A DNA stretch of 9,573 nucleotides, taken from Alphaproteobacteria bacterium. Lineage in GTDB: Bacteria; Pseudomonadota; Alphaproteobacteria; UBA8366; GCA-2717185. The translations under genes and the position numbers were made by a program. This document shows, one piece after another, positions 1 through 6,336 of the stretch. Within the stretch, counting starts at the first letter, position 1, and each line of letters opens with the position of its first letter. The notes beneath the pieces are model-generated. The model did no database searches and was not told the DNA's origin. It saw only the letters and a program-made list of their open reading frames with translations. The stretch is from contig JAESSL010000277.1 in assembly GCA_016764135.1 (NCBI GenBank), positions 1 to 9,573 on the forward strand, given 5' to 3'.

Positions 1-198
1 GAAATAAACAAGCTTTTGGGCGCGGCGAAGCGCCAGGGCGTTACGCTCGTGCCGGTGTCCATTTATTTTAACGACCGGGGCATCGCCAAGGTAAAAATTG
101 GTCTGGCGCGTGGTAAGCGCCAGTCTGACAAGCGTCAAACGACCAAAGATCGTGATTGGAAACGGCAAAAAGCGCGGGTGATGCGCGATCGCGGCTAG
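1..198 (+). CDS. smpB: SsrA-binding protein SmpB, C-terminal part (5' end outside window)
   Basis: SmpB binds tmRNA (SsrA) and delivers it to stalled ribosomes for trans-translation. Only the last 65 codons are present; the reading frame is open at base 1 and ends at TAG 196-198. The visible part reads EINKLLGAAKRQGVTLVPVS, then IYFNDRGIAKVKIGLARGK, then a basic tail with the family's DKRQTTKDRDWKRQKARVM-type motif. This is the end of the SmpB OB-fold (LVP, IYF, VKIGLARGK) followed by the C-terminal tail that lies in the mRNA channel of the ribosome. The TTG at 16 is internal, not a start, because family sequence continues upstream of it. The gene is convergent with the glycosylase gene to its right, and a hairpin starts at the last base of its stop codon. 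Identification is firm; the N-terminal half cannot be judged. Confidence 0.95.
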   Translation, partial: EINKLLGAAKRQGVTLVPVSIYFNDRGIAKVKIGLARGKRQSDKRQTTKDRDWKRQKARVMRDRG

Positions 199-236
199 GC
201 GGCCCAGCTTAGATTAGCGGGTTCGATTGGGCTGCC
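198..236 (+). terminator. Candidate transcription terminator after smpB
   Basis: GGCGGCCCA (198-206) pairs with TGGGCTGCC (228-236): nine pairs including one G-U, plus a possible tenth G-U inside. The loop is about 20 nt. The stem begins at the last base of the smpB stop codon and lies between convergent genes, as expected of a terminator. The following bases (TTGGGTTTGA) are only weakly U-rich, so it is a poor textbook intrinsic terminator. No U tract follows on the minus strand, so any activity should be for smpB only. Confidence 0.4.
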
Positions 237-246
237 TTGGGTTTGA

Positions 247-882
247 CTAGTCCACCACGTCCAACCGGTTGCGAATTTCACTGAAGACATCGTGAAACAT
301 CGGAACGGTCAGCCGTCCCGTATTGGTGTTGTATCGAGAGCAGTGATAGCTGTTTGCGAGCAATAACCCACTGGGTAGTTTGTGAAAGGCGCCGTGTCCG
401 AAGGGCCAGTCGCGCTGGCGCAGCCCTAATGTTCGTACGGTCGAGGCATGCGCGATGGTGCCGAGCGTCAGGACGACGCGCAAATTTTTCATATCTTCCA
501 TTTCGGAAATCAGAAAAGGCCGACAGGCGTTTATTTCCGCGCCGACCGGTTTGTTTTGCGGCGGAACGCATCGGACGGCGTTTGTGACGCGACAATCCTT
601 CAGATCAAACCCGTCATTTGCGTCCTCGCCATAAGGGCCGTCCGCGAAACCGTATTTTAAAAGCGTCGGGTAAAGTAACTGCCCTGCATAGTCCCCGGTA
701 AAGGGTCTGCTTGTCCGGTTGGCCCCGCGCAATCCAGGGGCTAGGCCGACAATCAGGAGTGACGCCGTGTCGGCGCCAAAGCTGGCGACAGGCGCATTGT
801 GCCAATCTGGAAACTTGTCTCGATTCTCAAGACGAAACTCAACCAGCCGGGGGCACAGGCTGCAATCAAAATCAGGTGTCAT
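247..882 (-). CDS. Uracil-DNA glycosylase, family 5 (UDGb type), iron-sulfur
   Basis: Removes uracil and probably other deaminated bases from DNA as the first step of base-excision repair. The 211-residue protein has the family hallmarks in order: Cys7 and Cys10 (CSLC), GLAPG at 46-50, NRTSRPFTGD at 55-64, Cys105 and Cys120, and HCSRYNTNTGR at 180-190. The four cysteines match the 4Fe-4S ligands of family 4/5 enzymes. GLAPG followed by the GANRT..RPFTGD block and the NTNTGR ending point to family 5 (UDGb) rather than family 4. ATG 880-882 places Cys7 at the usual distance from the N-terminus; the only purine-rich stretch upstream (AGAGG) is rather far away, so initiation signals are weak. It lies 72 bases downstream of the NYN gene on the same strand, so the two are probably cotranscribed. 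It converges with smpB. No key residue is missing. Confidence 0.9.
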   Translation of the reverse strand: MTPDFDCSLCPRLVEFRLENRDKFPDWHNAPVASFGADTASLLIVGLAPGLRGANRTSRPFTGDYAGQLLYPTLLKYGFADGPYGEDANDGFDLKDCRVTNAVRCVPPQNKPVGAEINACRPFLISEMEDMKNLRVVLTLGTIAHASTVRTLGLRQRDWPFGHGAFHKLPSGLLLANSYHCSRYNTNTGRLTVPMFHDVFSEIRNRLDVVD

Positions 883-954
883 GATGTAGCGGCGCTCGGC
901 CTCTGATCTTTATGAAGGAAGACGAAAGTAAACTGCGAAAAAAGTATACGCAAT

Positions 955-1584
955 TTATGCGTTGGTGACGACTGTCTCTTCGTAATCGTCTTCATACTCA
1001 TCGTCGTCGTCATCATAAGGCTCAGGCTCGGGTGGGGGGCTCTGTGGCGTGTGCTTTCGGGCGATTTCACTCGCCAGATTGGAAAGGTCAAAAAACCGGT
1101 CTGCCTGTCGACGAAGTTCATCGGCGACCATGGGAGGCGACGATTTAACCGTGCTGACGACACTGACGCGGACGCCTTTTCGCTGGACCGCTTCGACGAG
1201 CCTGCGAAAGTCTCCGTCACCTGAAAACAATACGATATGATCTAAATTTTCGGCCATTTCCAAAACATCGACAGCTAGTTCGATATCCATATTGCCTTTG
1301 ATTTTGCGCCGCCCTGTCGCGTCGGTGAATTCCTTCGCCGGTTTGGTCACCATGGTGTAGCCATTATAGTCCAGCCAATCGACCAGAGGGCGAATGGGGG
1401 AGTATTCCTGATCTTCCAGAAGTGCGGTGTAGTAGAAGGCCCGGATCAGCGTGCCGTTACCGGTAAAAACATTCAGCAACTGCTTGTAGTCAATATCAAA
1501 GCCCAGGGCGCGCGCAGCGGCGTAAAGGTTGGCGCCATCTATAAAGAGGCCAATTTTTTCACGTGGATCGAAATGCGGTTTCAT
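955..1584 (-). CDS. NYN/PIN-like domain protein (LabA/DUF88 family) with acidic tail
   Basis: A predicted PIN-like (NYN) metal-dependent nuclease-type domain; its substrate is unknown, and RNA is the family's usual suspected target. The 209-residue protein shows FIDGANLY at 14-21 (Asp16), GNMDIELAVDVLEMA from residue 97 (Asp100), and LFSGDGDFRRLVE at 119-131 (Asp123, Asp125). These are the conserved acidic residues of the LabA-like fold. After about residue 180 the domain gives way to a Pro/Glu-rich linker and a very acidic segment (191-203, nearly all Asp/Glu/Tyr). ATG 1582-1584 is the only sensible start, just before the first strand. It is divergent from rpoZ and lies upstream of the uracil-DNA glycosylase on the same strand. 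This neighbourhood (smpB, glycosylase, NYN, rpoZ) recurs in alphaproteobacteria, but no function follows from it. The family call is firm; the biological role is unknown. Confidence 0.88.
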   Translation of the reverse strand: MKPHFDPREKIGLFIDGANLYAAARALGFDIDYKQLLNVFTGNGTLIRAFYYTALLEDQEYSPIRPLVDWLDYNGYTMVTKPAKEFTDATGRRKIKGNMDIELAVDVLEMAENLDHIVLFSGDGDFRRLVEAVQRKGVRVSVVSTVKSSPPMVADELRRQADRFFDLSNLASEIARKHTPQSPPPEPEPYDDDDDEYEDDYEETVVTNA

Positions 1585-1625
1585 ATCGAGAGCTTTCTAA
1601 AAATAAATTTGTTTAAATATTTGAT

Positions 1626-1656
1626 GTGGAACCTAAATCGAATGCGGGAGTTCCAC
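1626..1656. repeat. 7-bp inverted repeat, possible operator
   Basis: GTGGAAC at 1626-1632 and GTTCCAC at 1650-1656 are perfect inverted copies separated by 17 bases, centred about 57 bases upstream of the NYN start codon. No U tract follows on either strand, so a terminator is unlikely. The left arm also begins a GAAC-N7-GAAT sequence (1629-1643), one base short of the alphaproteobacterial LexA box GAAC-N7-GAAC. The repeat is seen directly; an operator role is inference. Confidence 0.3.
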
Positions 1657-1819
1657 TTCCCGTTTGGCGTGGTCGTACTATTGCAACCATTTATGTTGGA
1701 TGTATGGGTTAGACGAGGGGGGATTGTTAATTTAATTAAAATTTTATCGAATAAATTACCGTCCGCGACGCCCTCCTTCACTGTATTTCCCTGCGGGTAG
1801 GTGGTGGTGTGCAAAATGC

Positions 1820-1848
1820 TTGTAAAAGGTGAGGTACAGCCATATATT
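1820..1848 (+). promoter_or_regulatory. Candidate sigma70-type promoter for rpoZ-rel
   Basis: TTGTAA (1820-1825, 4 of 6 to the -35 consensus) and TATATT (1843-1848, 5 of 6 to the -10 consensus) are separated by exactly 17 bases. Transcription would start near 1855, leaving a leader of roughly 45 bases before the rpoZ ATG. No other plus-strand hexamer pair in the intergenic region is as good. It probably drives rpoZ and rel/spoT, and perhaps the genes beyond. Confidence 0.55.
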
Positions 1849-1900
1849 GCGCGGCTCAGATTGGAATGGCTCCAAAAACAGACGAAACGGCGGAAAAAAT

Positions 1901-2287
1901 ATGGCGCGTGTTACAGTTGAAGATTGCGTGATCAAGGTTCCTAATCGGTTTGAACTGGTGATGATGGCGTCACAAAGGAGCCGAAGCATCGCCTCTGGCG
2001 CGCCAATTTCGGTTGAAAAGGATGACGATAAAAACCCCGTCATCGCCTTGCGTGAAATCGCCGAGGAGACCATTGAGCTTGATGATTTAAGCGATAGCGT
2101 CATTCGGGGATTACAAAAACACCTCGAATTTGACGAACCGGAAGAAGAAGATCCGATGGAATTAATGACGGCTGCGGCGTTGACCGATGAGTCTGATTTG
2201 CAGGGCATGCAAGTTCGCTCGGGAAAAGATGCTGCGGAATCGGAGGCTGCCGACGCTGAGAAAACTTCGGACAAACCCGCCTCTTAA
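1901..2287 (+). CDS. rpoZ: DNA-directed RNA polymerase omega subunit
   Basis: The small omega subunit wraps the C-terminal region of beta' and helps assemble RNA polymerase. The 128-residue protein begins MARVTVEDC and continues KVPNRFELVMMASQRSRSI, then the NPVIALREIAEETI block, all core omega signatures. The chosen ATG at 1901 gives the MAR N-terminus that in E. coli omega helps form ppGpp-binding site 1. An upstream in-frame ATG at 1829 would add 24 unrelated residues and lie before the predicted transcription start, so I reject it. The ribosome-binding signal is a weak GGCGGA. After about residue 75 there is a variable acidic/alanine-rich extension ending EKTSDKPAS, as in other alphaproteobacterial omegas and longer than the roughly 90-residue enterobacterial protein. 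It lies 51 bases upstream of rel/spoT on the same strand, as in the enterobacterial rpoZ-spoT arrangement. Confidence 0.95.
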   Translation: MARVTVEDCVIKVPNRFELVMMASQRSRSIASGAPISVEKDDDKNPVIALREIAEETIELDDLSDSVIRGLQKHLEFDEPEEEDPMELMTAAALTDESDLQGMQVRSGKDAAESEAADAEKTSDKPAS

Positions 2288-2338
2288 TGTGAAGAATGGC
2301 GGCGATCTGGCGGATGATGTGATGGGGGCGCCCTTCGC

Positions 2339-4465
2339 ATGATGCGGCAGTATGAGCTTGTCGAGCGGGTAAAGAGTTACGATCCGTCCGCAGACGAAGA
2401 CGCATTGAACCGCGCCTATGTGTTTTCCATGCAGGCGCATGGCACGCAGTTGCGCGAATCCGGCGATTCCTATTTTTCCCATCCCGTCGAAGTGGCGGGT
2501 ATTCTTTCCGATAAAAAACTGGATTGCGACTCCATCGTCACGGGGCTGTTGCATGACACGGTGGAAGACACCGTGGCGACAATAGAAGATATTCACCGCC
2601 TGTTTGGGCCGGATGTCGCGAAACTTGTCGATGGCGTCACGAAGTTGAGCCAGATCGAGTTGCAGTCCGATCAGACCAAACAGGCCGAAAATTTCCGCAA
2701 ATTGCTCCTCGCCATGTCAGAGGATATTCGCGTTCTGCTCGTAAAGCTGGCGGACCGTCTGCACAATATGCGGACCTTGCATCATCTTGGAAAAGTGGAG
2801 CGCCGTCGCCGGATCGGGCGCGAAACAATGGAAATCTACGCGCCGCTTGCGGAACGTATTGGCATACGGGACTGGAAAGACGAGCTTGAGGATCTGGCTT
2901 TCGTCGAATTGAACCTCGATGGGCGCTTGTCGATTATCAACCGGCTGGATTTTCTGCGTAATCGCGGCGGCGATCTGGTCAGTCATGTTATGACGGAACT
3001 GGGCGGAACTCTGAACGGCTCCGGGCTCGAGGCGGCAATTTCCGGTCGGGAAAAGACGCCTTACGCGATCTGGCGAAAGATGCAGCGGAAGAATATCGGA
3101 TTCGAGCAATTGTCCGATATTATGGCGTTTCGCGTCGTCGTCGGATCTGTCGAGCAATGTTACCAGGCGCTGGGCGTTATTCATGCGCGGTATCGGATGA
3201 TCCCGGGGCGTTTCAAGGATTTTATCTCGATCCCGAAACCGAACGGCTATGAATCGCTGCACAGCAGCGTCATTGGGCCGGAAAACCAGCGCATTGAGAT
3301 ACAGATCCGAACCAGCGACATGCACGAAGTTGCGGAGCTTGGGGTCGCGGCGCATTGGAGCTACAAGCAGGGCGTCCAGACCGACGGAAAACAATATCGC
3401 TGGCTTCGAGAACTCTTGGAAATTCTGGATCACGCGGATGCGCCGGAAGAGTTTTTGGAACACACAAAACTGGAGATGTTCTCCGATCAGGTGTTCTGCT
3501 TTTCGCCAAAAGGCGACCTTCAGGCCCTGCCGAGTGGGGCGACGCCGATTGATTTCGCCTATGCGGTGCATACCGAAATTGGCAACACTTGCGTCGGCGC
3601 AAAGATCAATGGCCGCATTGCGCCGCTTCGCACCGAATTGAACAATGGCGATCAGGTCGAGATCCTCACCTCGAAAACGCAAAACCCGTCCCCGGTGTGG
3701 GAAGGATTTGTGGCGACGGGAAAGGCGCGCGCTTGCATTCGGCGTTATGTCCGCTCCCAACAGCGCCAAGAATATATCATCCTTGGTCGGGAAATCGCCG
3801 AAAAAGCTTTTCGCCAAAGCGGGCACGCTTTTCGCATTAAGTCGATAAAGGACTCCTTGAAGCAATTTGCAATGACCGATATCGACGATTTGTTTTTCGA
3901 TGTGGGCCGCGGTCAATTGTCCGGCTTCGATGTCTTGAGCGCGGTTTTCCCGGAAATGAAATCCGACGCGCGGCCAAGTTTGGCGCCAACGCCGTCCCGC
4001 AATGGCGACAAAGTGGATCACGCCATTCCGATCAAGGGACTGATTCCGGGGATGGCGCTGCACTACGCGGGATGTTGCCATCCAATTCCTGGAGACCGGA
4101 TCGTCGGTATCGTTGTTACCGGCAAGGGCGTAACGATCCATACGATTGATTGCGAAACGCTGGAAAATTATACCGATACGCCAGAGCGTTGGCTTGATGT
4201 CGCGTGGGATCTGGAGACAGGTGGAATTCAGGTCGGCCGCATTCGTATCATGATCACCAATGAACCGGGCAGTCTGGCGAATTTGACGATGGTCATCGGA
4301 CGAAATGAAGGCAATATCAGTAATTTAAAGGTAATCGACCGGTCTTCGGACTTTTTTGAATTGTTGGTTGATATTGAAGTGACCGACGTCAAACAGTTGA
4401 ACAATATCATCGCAGGTCTGCGAGCGACGCCGGAGGTCAATTCTGTTGATCGTGATCACCATTGA
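2339..4465 (+). CDS. rsh: Bifunctional (p)ppGpp synthetase/hydrolase, RelA/SpoT family
   Basis: Makes (p)ppGpp from ATP and GDP/GTP and hydrolyses it, setting stringent-response alarmone levels. The 708-residue length is typical of long RSH proteins. Domains in order: an HD hydrolase domain with H48, the H72-D73 pair in LLHDTVEDT and LADRLHNMRTL at 138-147; a synthetase domain about 235-345 with D260, RFKD at 291-294, PKPNGYESLH at 300-308, EIQIRT at 320-325 and GVAAHWSYK; a TGS domain about 379-445; a Cys-rich/zinc-finger-like segment with C579-C580-H581 and C605; and an ACT domain about 635-705 (NEPGSLANL). RFKD is the RxKD form of bifunctional enzymes, not the ExDD form of synthetase-only RelA, and the HD residues are intact, so both activities are expected. 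ATG 2339 follows a GGGGGCG stretch; a second ATG is adjacent at 2342. It follows rpoZ by 51 bases. Confidence 0.95.
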   Translation: MMRQYELVERVKSYDPSADEDALNRAYVFSMQAHGTQLRESGDSYFSHPVEVAGILSDKKLDCDSIVTGLLHDTVEDTVATIEDIHRLFGPDVAKLVDGVTKLSQIELQSDQTKQAENFRKLLLAMSEDIRVLLVKLADRLHNMRTLHHLGKVERRRRIGRETMEIYAPLAERIGIRDWKDELEDLAFVELNLDGRLSIINRLDFLRNRGGDLVSHVMTELGGTLNGSGLEAAISGREKTPYAIWRKMQRKNIGFEQLSDIMAFRVVVGSVEQCYQALGVIHARYRMIPGRFKDFISIPKPNGYESLHSSVIGPENQRIEIQIRTSDMHEVAELGVAAHWSYKQGVQTDGKQYRWLRELLEILDHADAPEEFLEHTKLEMFSDQVFCFSPKGDLQALPSGATPIDFAYAVHTEIGNTCVGAKINGRIAPLRTELNNGDQVEILTSKTQNPSPVWEGFVATGKARACIRRYVRSQQRQEYIILGREIAEKAFRQSGHAFRIKSIKDSLKQFAMTDIDDLFFDVGRGQLSGFDVLSAVFPEMKSDARPSLAPTPSRNGDKVDHAIPIKGLIPGMALHYAGCCHPIPGDRIVGIVVTGKGVTIHTIDCETLENYTDTPERWLDVAWDLETGGIQVGRIRIMITNEPGSLANLTMVIGRNEGNISNLKVIDRSSDFFELLVDIEVTDVKQLNNIIAGLRATPEVNSVDRDHH

Positions 4466-4495
4466 CCCTGTGGACATCTTCGCCTAAACGCAGTC

Positions 4496-4516
4496 GGCTC
4501 CGTATAGCCTTTTTTT
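4496..4516 (+). terminator. Weak terminator-like hairpin after rel/spoT
   Basis: GGCT (4496-4499) pairs with AGCC (4506-4509) across a 6-nt loop, followed immediately by seven T (4510-4516). The U tract is the best in the window, but the stem is only 4 bp. It may cause partial termination between rel/spoT and the DUF2062 gene, or it may be chance. It lies in the 83-base gap upstream of the DUF2062 start. Confidence 0.3.
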
Positions 4517-4548
4517 CGTCTCCCTCATTTTAAAAAGAGCGCCTGAAA

Positions 4549-5115
4549 TTGTTCCGACGTCGCTATAAAATAGGCTTGGCCGATCGACTTCTCGGCTTCC
4601 TGTGGCCTCGTGCGGGCTGGCGCCGGTCGTTTCAGTACCTTCTCCATCGGCTTGGACGGATGCCGGGTACGCCGCACAGTATTGCAGCGGGATTCGCTTG
4701 TGGCGTTGCCGCGTCTTTTACGCCGCTGGTCGGTTTTCATATCGTATTGGCGATCTTTGTATCCTGGGTAATCGGCGGTAGTTTCCTTTCGGCGGTTCTG
4801 GGGACGCTTGCGGGCAACCCCTGGACGTTTCCTTTCATCTGGTACTGGATTTACCATTTCGGTCTGTGGTTAGGGGTCGCCGCCGCAGAGACGGAACATC
4901 TGCAATTTGGCGCCTTCTTTAGCGATCTGTACGACGCAGCGTTACGGCTGGATATGTCCTATGTGATTGATCAGGCGTGGCCGCTATTGGCGCCGATGAT
5001 CGTGGGCGGCGCCATAACTGGCCTTGTCGTGTGGCTGGCGTTCTACTTTTTCTTGAAGCCGGTGTTGAAAGCATACCAGAATAAGACAGTGCGGCGGCGC
5101 TCCTCCGCCGTCTAA
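4549..5115 (+). CDS. DUF2062 family integral membrane protein
   Basis: An uncharacterised inner-membrane protein of 188 residues. The DUF2062 signature is clear: TPHSIAAGFACGVAASFTPL at 41-60, then GFHIVLAIF, then GTLAGNPWTFPFIWYW at 85-100. Hydrophobic segments lie at roughly 44-75, 77-110 and 147-172, and both ends are basic (FRRRYK at the start, TVRRRSSA at the end), suggesting cytosolic termini. The start is TTG at 4549: an in-frame stop at 4531-4533 leaves only TTG or CTG (4543) near the conserved N-terminus, and AAAGAG lies upstream of the TTG. It stands between rel/spoT and pdxJ, with 83 bases before and 19 after. Neighbourhood with rel/spoT is a recurring theme in alphaproteobacteria, but no function is established. 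The family call is strong; the role is unknown. Confidence 0.88.
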   Translation: MFRRRYKIGLADRLLGFLWPRAGWRRSFQYLLHRLGRMPGTPHSIAAGFACGVAASFTPLVGFHIVLAIFVSWVIGGSFLSAVLGTLAGNPWTFPFIWYWIYHFGLWLGVAAAETEHLQFGAFFSDLYDAALRLDMSYVIDQAWPLLAPMIVGGAITGLVVWLAFYFFLKPVLKAYQNKTVRRRSSAV

Positions 5116-5134
5116 GAGAGTGGGAGACGGAACG

Positions 5135-5890
5135 ATGGCCAAATACCAACGCCTTGGCGTGAATATTGATCATGTCGCGACCATTCGAAATGCGCGCGGT
5201 GGGCTCTATCCGGACCCCGTACGCGCCGCAAAAATGGCCGTGGCGGCGGGCGCCGACGGTATTACAGCGCATTTACGTGAGGACCGCCGACATATTCGCG
5301 ACGAGGATATTCACGCGTTGTCCCGTGAAATTTCCCAGCCCCTCAATCTGGAAATGGCGGCGACTGATGAAATGCTGACCATCGCCTTGCGTCACAGCCC
5401 CCACGCAGCCTGCATCGTGCCCGAAAAACGGGAAGAACGAACAACTGAAGGCGGGCTGGACGCGGCTGGCGGCCTCAAGCAGCTGACGCCCGTGGTTGAA
5501 CGTTTGCGCGCGGCGGATATTCGGGTCTCTTTGTTTGTCGAAGCGGATCCTCGACAATTGGACGCTGCGGTTACGCTCGGCGCGCCGGTGGTTGAACTGC
5601 ACACCGGACGGTACGCCGAGCTGGTGGGCCAGGCGCAACAAGATGAGCTGGATCGGATTATTGACGGCGCCGCCTACGCTGCGCAGATCGGGTTGGAATG
5701 TCATGCAGGTCATGGACTGACCTTCGATAATGTCGGCCCCATCGCGGCTATCGAATCTGTCGCCGAACTCAATATTGGACATTTTCTTATCGGCGAGGCG
5801 ATATTCGGTGGTCTCGACAGCATGATAAAGCGCATGCGGGCTCTGATGGATAACGCCCGCGCCAATGCGCTTGGCGCCCGAAGCGCATGA
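5135..5890 (+). CDS. pdxJ: Pyridoxine 5'-phosphate synthase
   Basis: Condenses 3-amino-2-oxopropyl phosphate (the PdxA product) with 1-deoxy-D-xylulose 5-phosphate to give pyridoxine 5'-phosphate, the last ring-forming step of DXP-dependent vitamin B6 synthesis. The 251-residue TIM-barrel protein matches PdxJ throughout: GVNIDHVATIRNARGG near the N-terminus, ADGITAHLREDRRHI (His46), LEMAAT (Glu73), PEKREERTTEGGLD, ELHTGRYA, HAGHGLTFDNV (His193) and ELNIGHFLIGEAI. His46, Glu73 and His193 correspond to the E. coli catalytic residues. I chose ATG 5135, which has GGGAGACGG upstream and gives the family-length N-terminus MAKYQRLGVNIDH. A GTG at 5120 would add five residues and lies on the likely Shine-Dalgarno sequence. 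It starts 19 bases after the DUF2062 gene and ends 13 before acpS. This gene indicates the DXP-dependent rather than the PdxS/PdxT route. Confidence 0.96.
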   Translation: MAKYQRLGVNIDHVATIRNARGGLYPDPVRAAKMAVAAGADGITAHLREDRRHIRDEDIHALSREISQPLNLEMAATDEMLTIALRHSPHAACIVPEKREERTTEGGLDAAGGLKQLTPVVERLRAADIRVSLFVEADPRQLDAAVTLGAPVVELHTGRYAELVGQAQQDELDRIIDGAAYAAQIGLECHAGHGLTFDNVGPIAAIESVAELNIGHFLIGEAIFGGLDSMIKRMRALMDNARANALGARSA

Positions 5891-5903
5891 TTGGACATTC
5901 ATT

Positions 5904-6311
5904 ATGATTATTGGGCTCGGCACAGATTTGTGTGATATCGGACGCATCGAAGAGACGTTGAAACGGTTTCCGGGCCGGTTTGAATCGCGTCTCTATACCG
6001 AGCGCGAGCAACAGCGCGCAGAACGCCGGCCGTCGAGCCGTGCGGCGCGGTACGCGCAGATGTTCGCCGCCAAGGAAGCGTGCTCCAAGGCGTTGGGAAC
6101 AGGGTTTCGAAAAGGCGTTTTCTGGCGCGACATGGAAGTCGTGCCATTGCCGTCGGGCAAGCCGACATTGCATATCACCGGCGGCGCGCTGCGACGGATG
6201 CAGGAGATTACGCCGGAAGGGATGCAGGCGGCGGTCGAAATATCGTTAACTGACGAATCCGGATTGGCGAACGCGGTCGTTATCATTTACGGCGTTCCGG
6301 CTGCGTCTTGA
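5904..6311 (+). CDS. acpS: Holo-[acyl-carrier-protein] synthase
   Basis: Transfers the 4'-phosphopantetheine arm of coenzyme A to a serine of apo-ACP, activating it for fatty acid synthesis. The 135-residue protein has the family motifs MIIGLGTDLCDIGRIE at 1-16, with the Mg-binding Asp8, and FAAKEACSKALGTG at 54-67, with Glu58. A C-terminal half follows (PTLHITGGAL, EISLTDESGLANAVVI). Length is normal for the bacterial type. ATG 5904 sits directly before the conserved IIGLGTD; only a weak TTGGA lies upstream, which fits translational coupling to pdxJ 13 bases away. The upstream in-frame region overlaps pdxJ and is rejected. pdxJ-acpS adjacency is common in proteobacteria, including E. coli. 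All catalytic positions are present. Confidence 0.95.
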   Translation: MIIGLGTDLCDIGRIEETLKRFPGRFESRLYTEREQQRAERRPSSRAARYAQMFAAKEACSKALGTGFRKGVFWRDMEVVPLPSGKPTLHITGGALRRMQEITPEGMQAAVEISLTDESGLANAVVIIYGVPAAS

Positions 6312-6336
6312 CGGTGCGCCGTGAGGCGACCATAAA
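6308..6336 (+). promoter_or_regulatory. Candidate internal promoter for lepB-rnc-era
   Basis: TTGACG (6308-6313, 5 of 6 to the -35 consensus) overlaps the acpS stop codon. A 17-base spacer leads to CATAAA (6331-6336, 4 of 6 to the -10 consensus). Transcription would start near 6343, about 24 bases before the lepB ATG. The acpS-lepB gap (55 bases) is wider than most in this run, which leaves room for it. It is a sequence match only and could be chance. Confidence 0.4.

Larger units (their letters stand above)
1585..1900. other. Divergent intergenic region between the NYN gene and rpoZ
   Basis: This 316-base stretch holds no gene I can support. It is much more AT-rich than its flanks, especially 1598-1625 and 1724-1760. 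It contains a perfect 10-base palindrome TTTAATTAAA at 1731-1740 and a 7-bp inverted repeat GTGGAAC (1626-1632) / GTTCCAC (1650-1656). The rpoZ promoter is near its right end. Open frames crossing it lack family resemblance and begin inside neighbouring genes. The NYN promoter must lie in its left part, but no hexamer pair there is convincing. Confidence 0.7.

Noticed and set aside
217..236. tRNA or tmRNA T-arm-like sequence GGGTTCGATT near smpB
   Set aside because: The flanking bases do not form a 5-bp T stem and no acceptor, D or anticodon arm is present; the bases fit the smpB terminator hairpin better.
1681..1708. TTGCAA-N16-TATGGG as an additional promoter
   Set aside because: The -10 match is only 3 of 6, far weaker than the pair at 1820-1848.
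1573..1800. Small plus-strand open frame across the NYN-rpoZ intergenic region
   Set aside because: It begins inside the NYN gene, lacks a ribosome-binding site and has no recognisable domain.
1829..1900. Upstream in-frame ATG extending rpoZ by 24 residues
   Set aside because: It lies before the predicted transcription start and would bury the conserved MAR N-terminus of omega.
2717..4141. A 474-codon open frame on the minus strand opposite rel/spoT
   Set aside because: Its translation shows no family resemblance and it lies wholly inside the coding sequence of a clearly conserved gene; it is a codon-bias shadow.
4462..4490. TTGACC-N17-TAAACG as a promoter for the DUF2062 gene
   Set aside because: The -35 is good, but the -10 matches only 3 of 6 and the -35 falls on the rel/spoT stop codon, so chance is likely.
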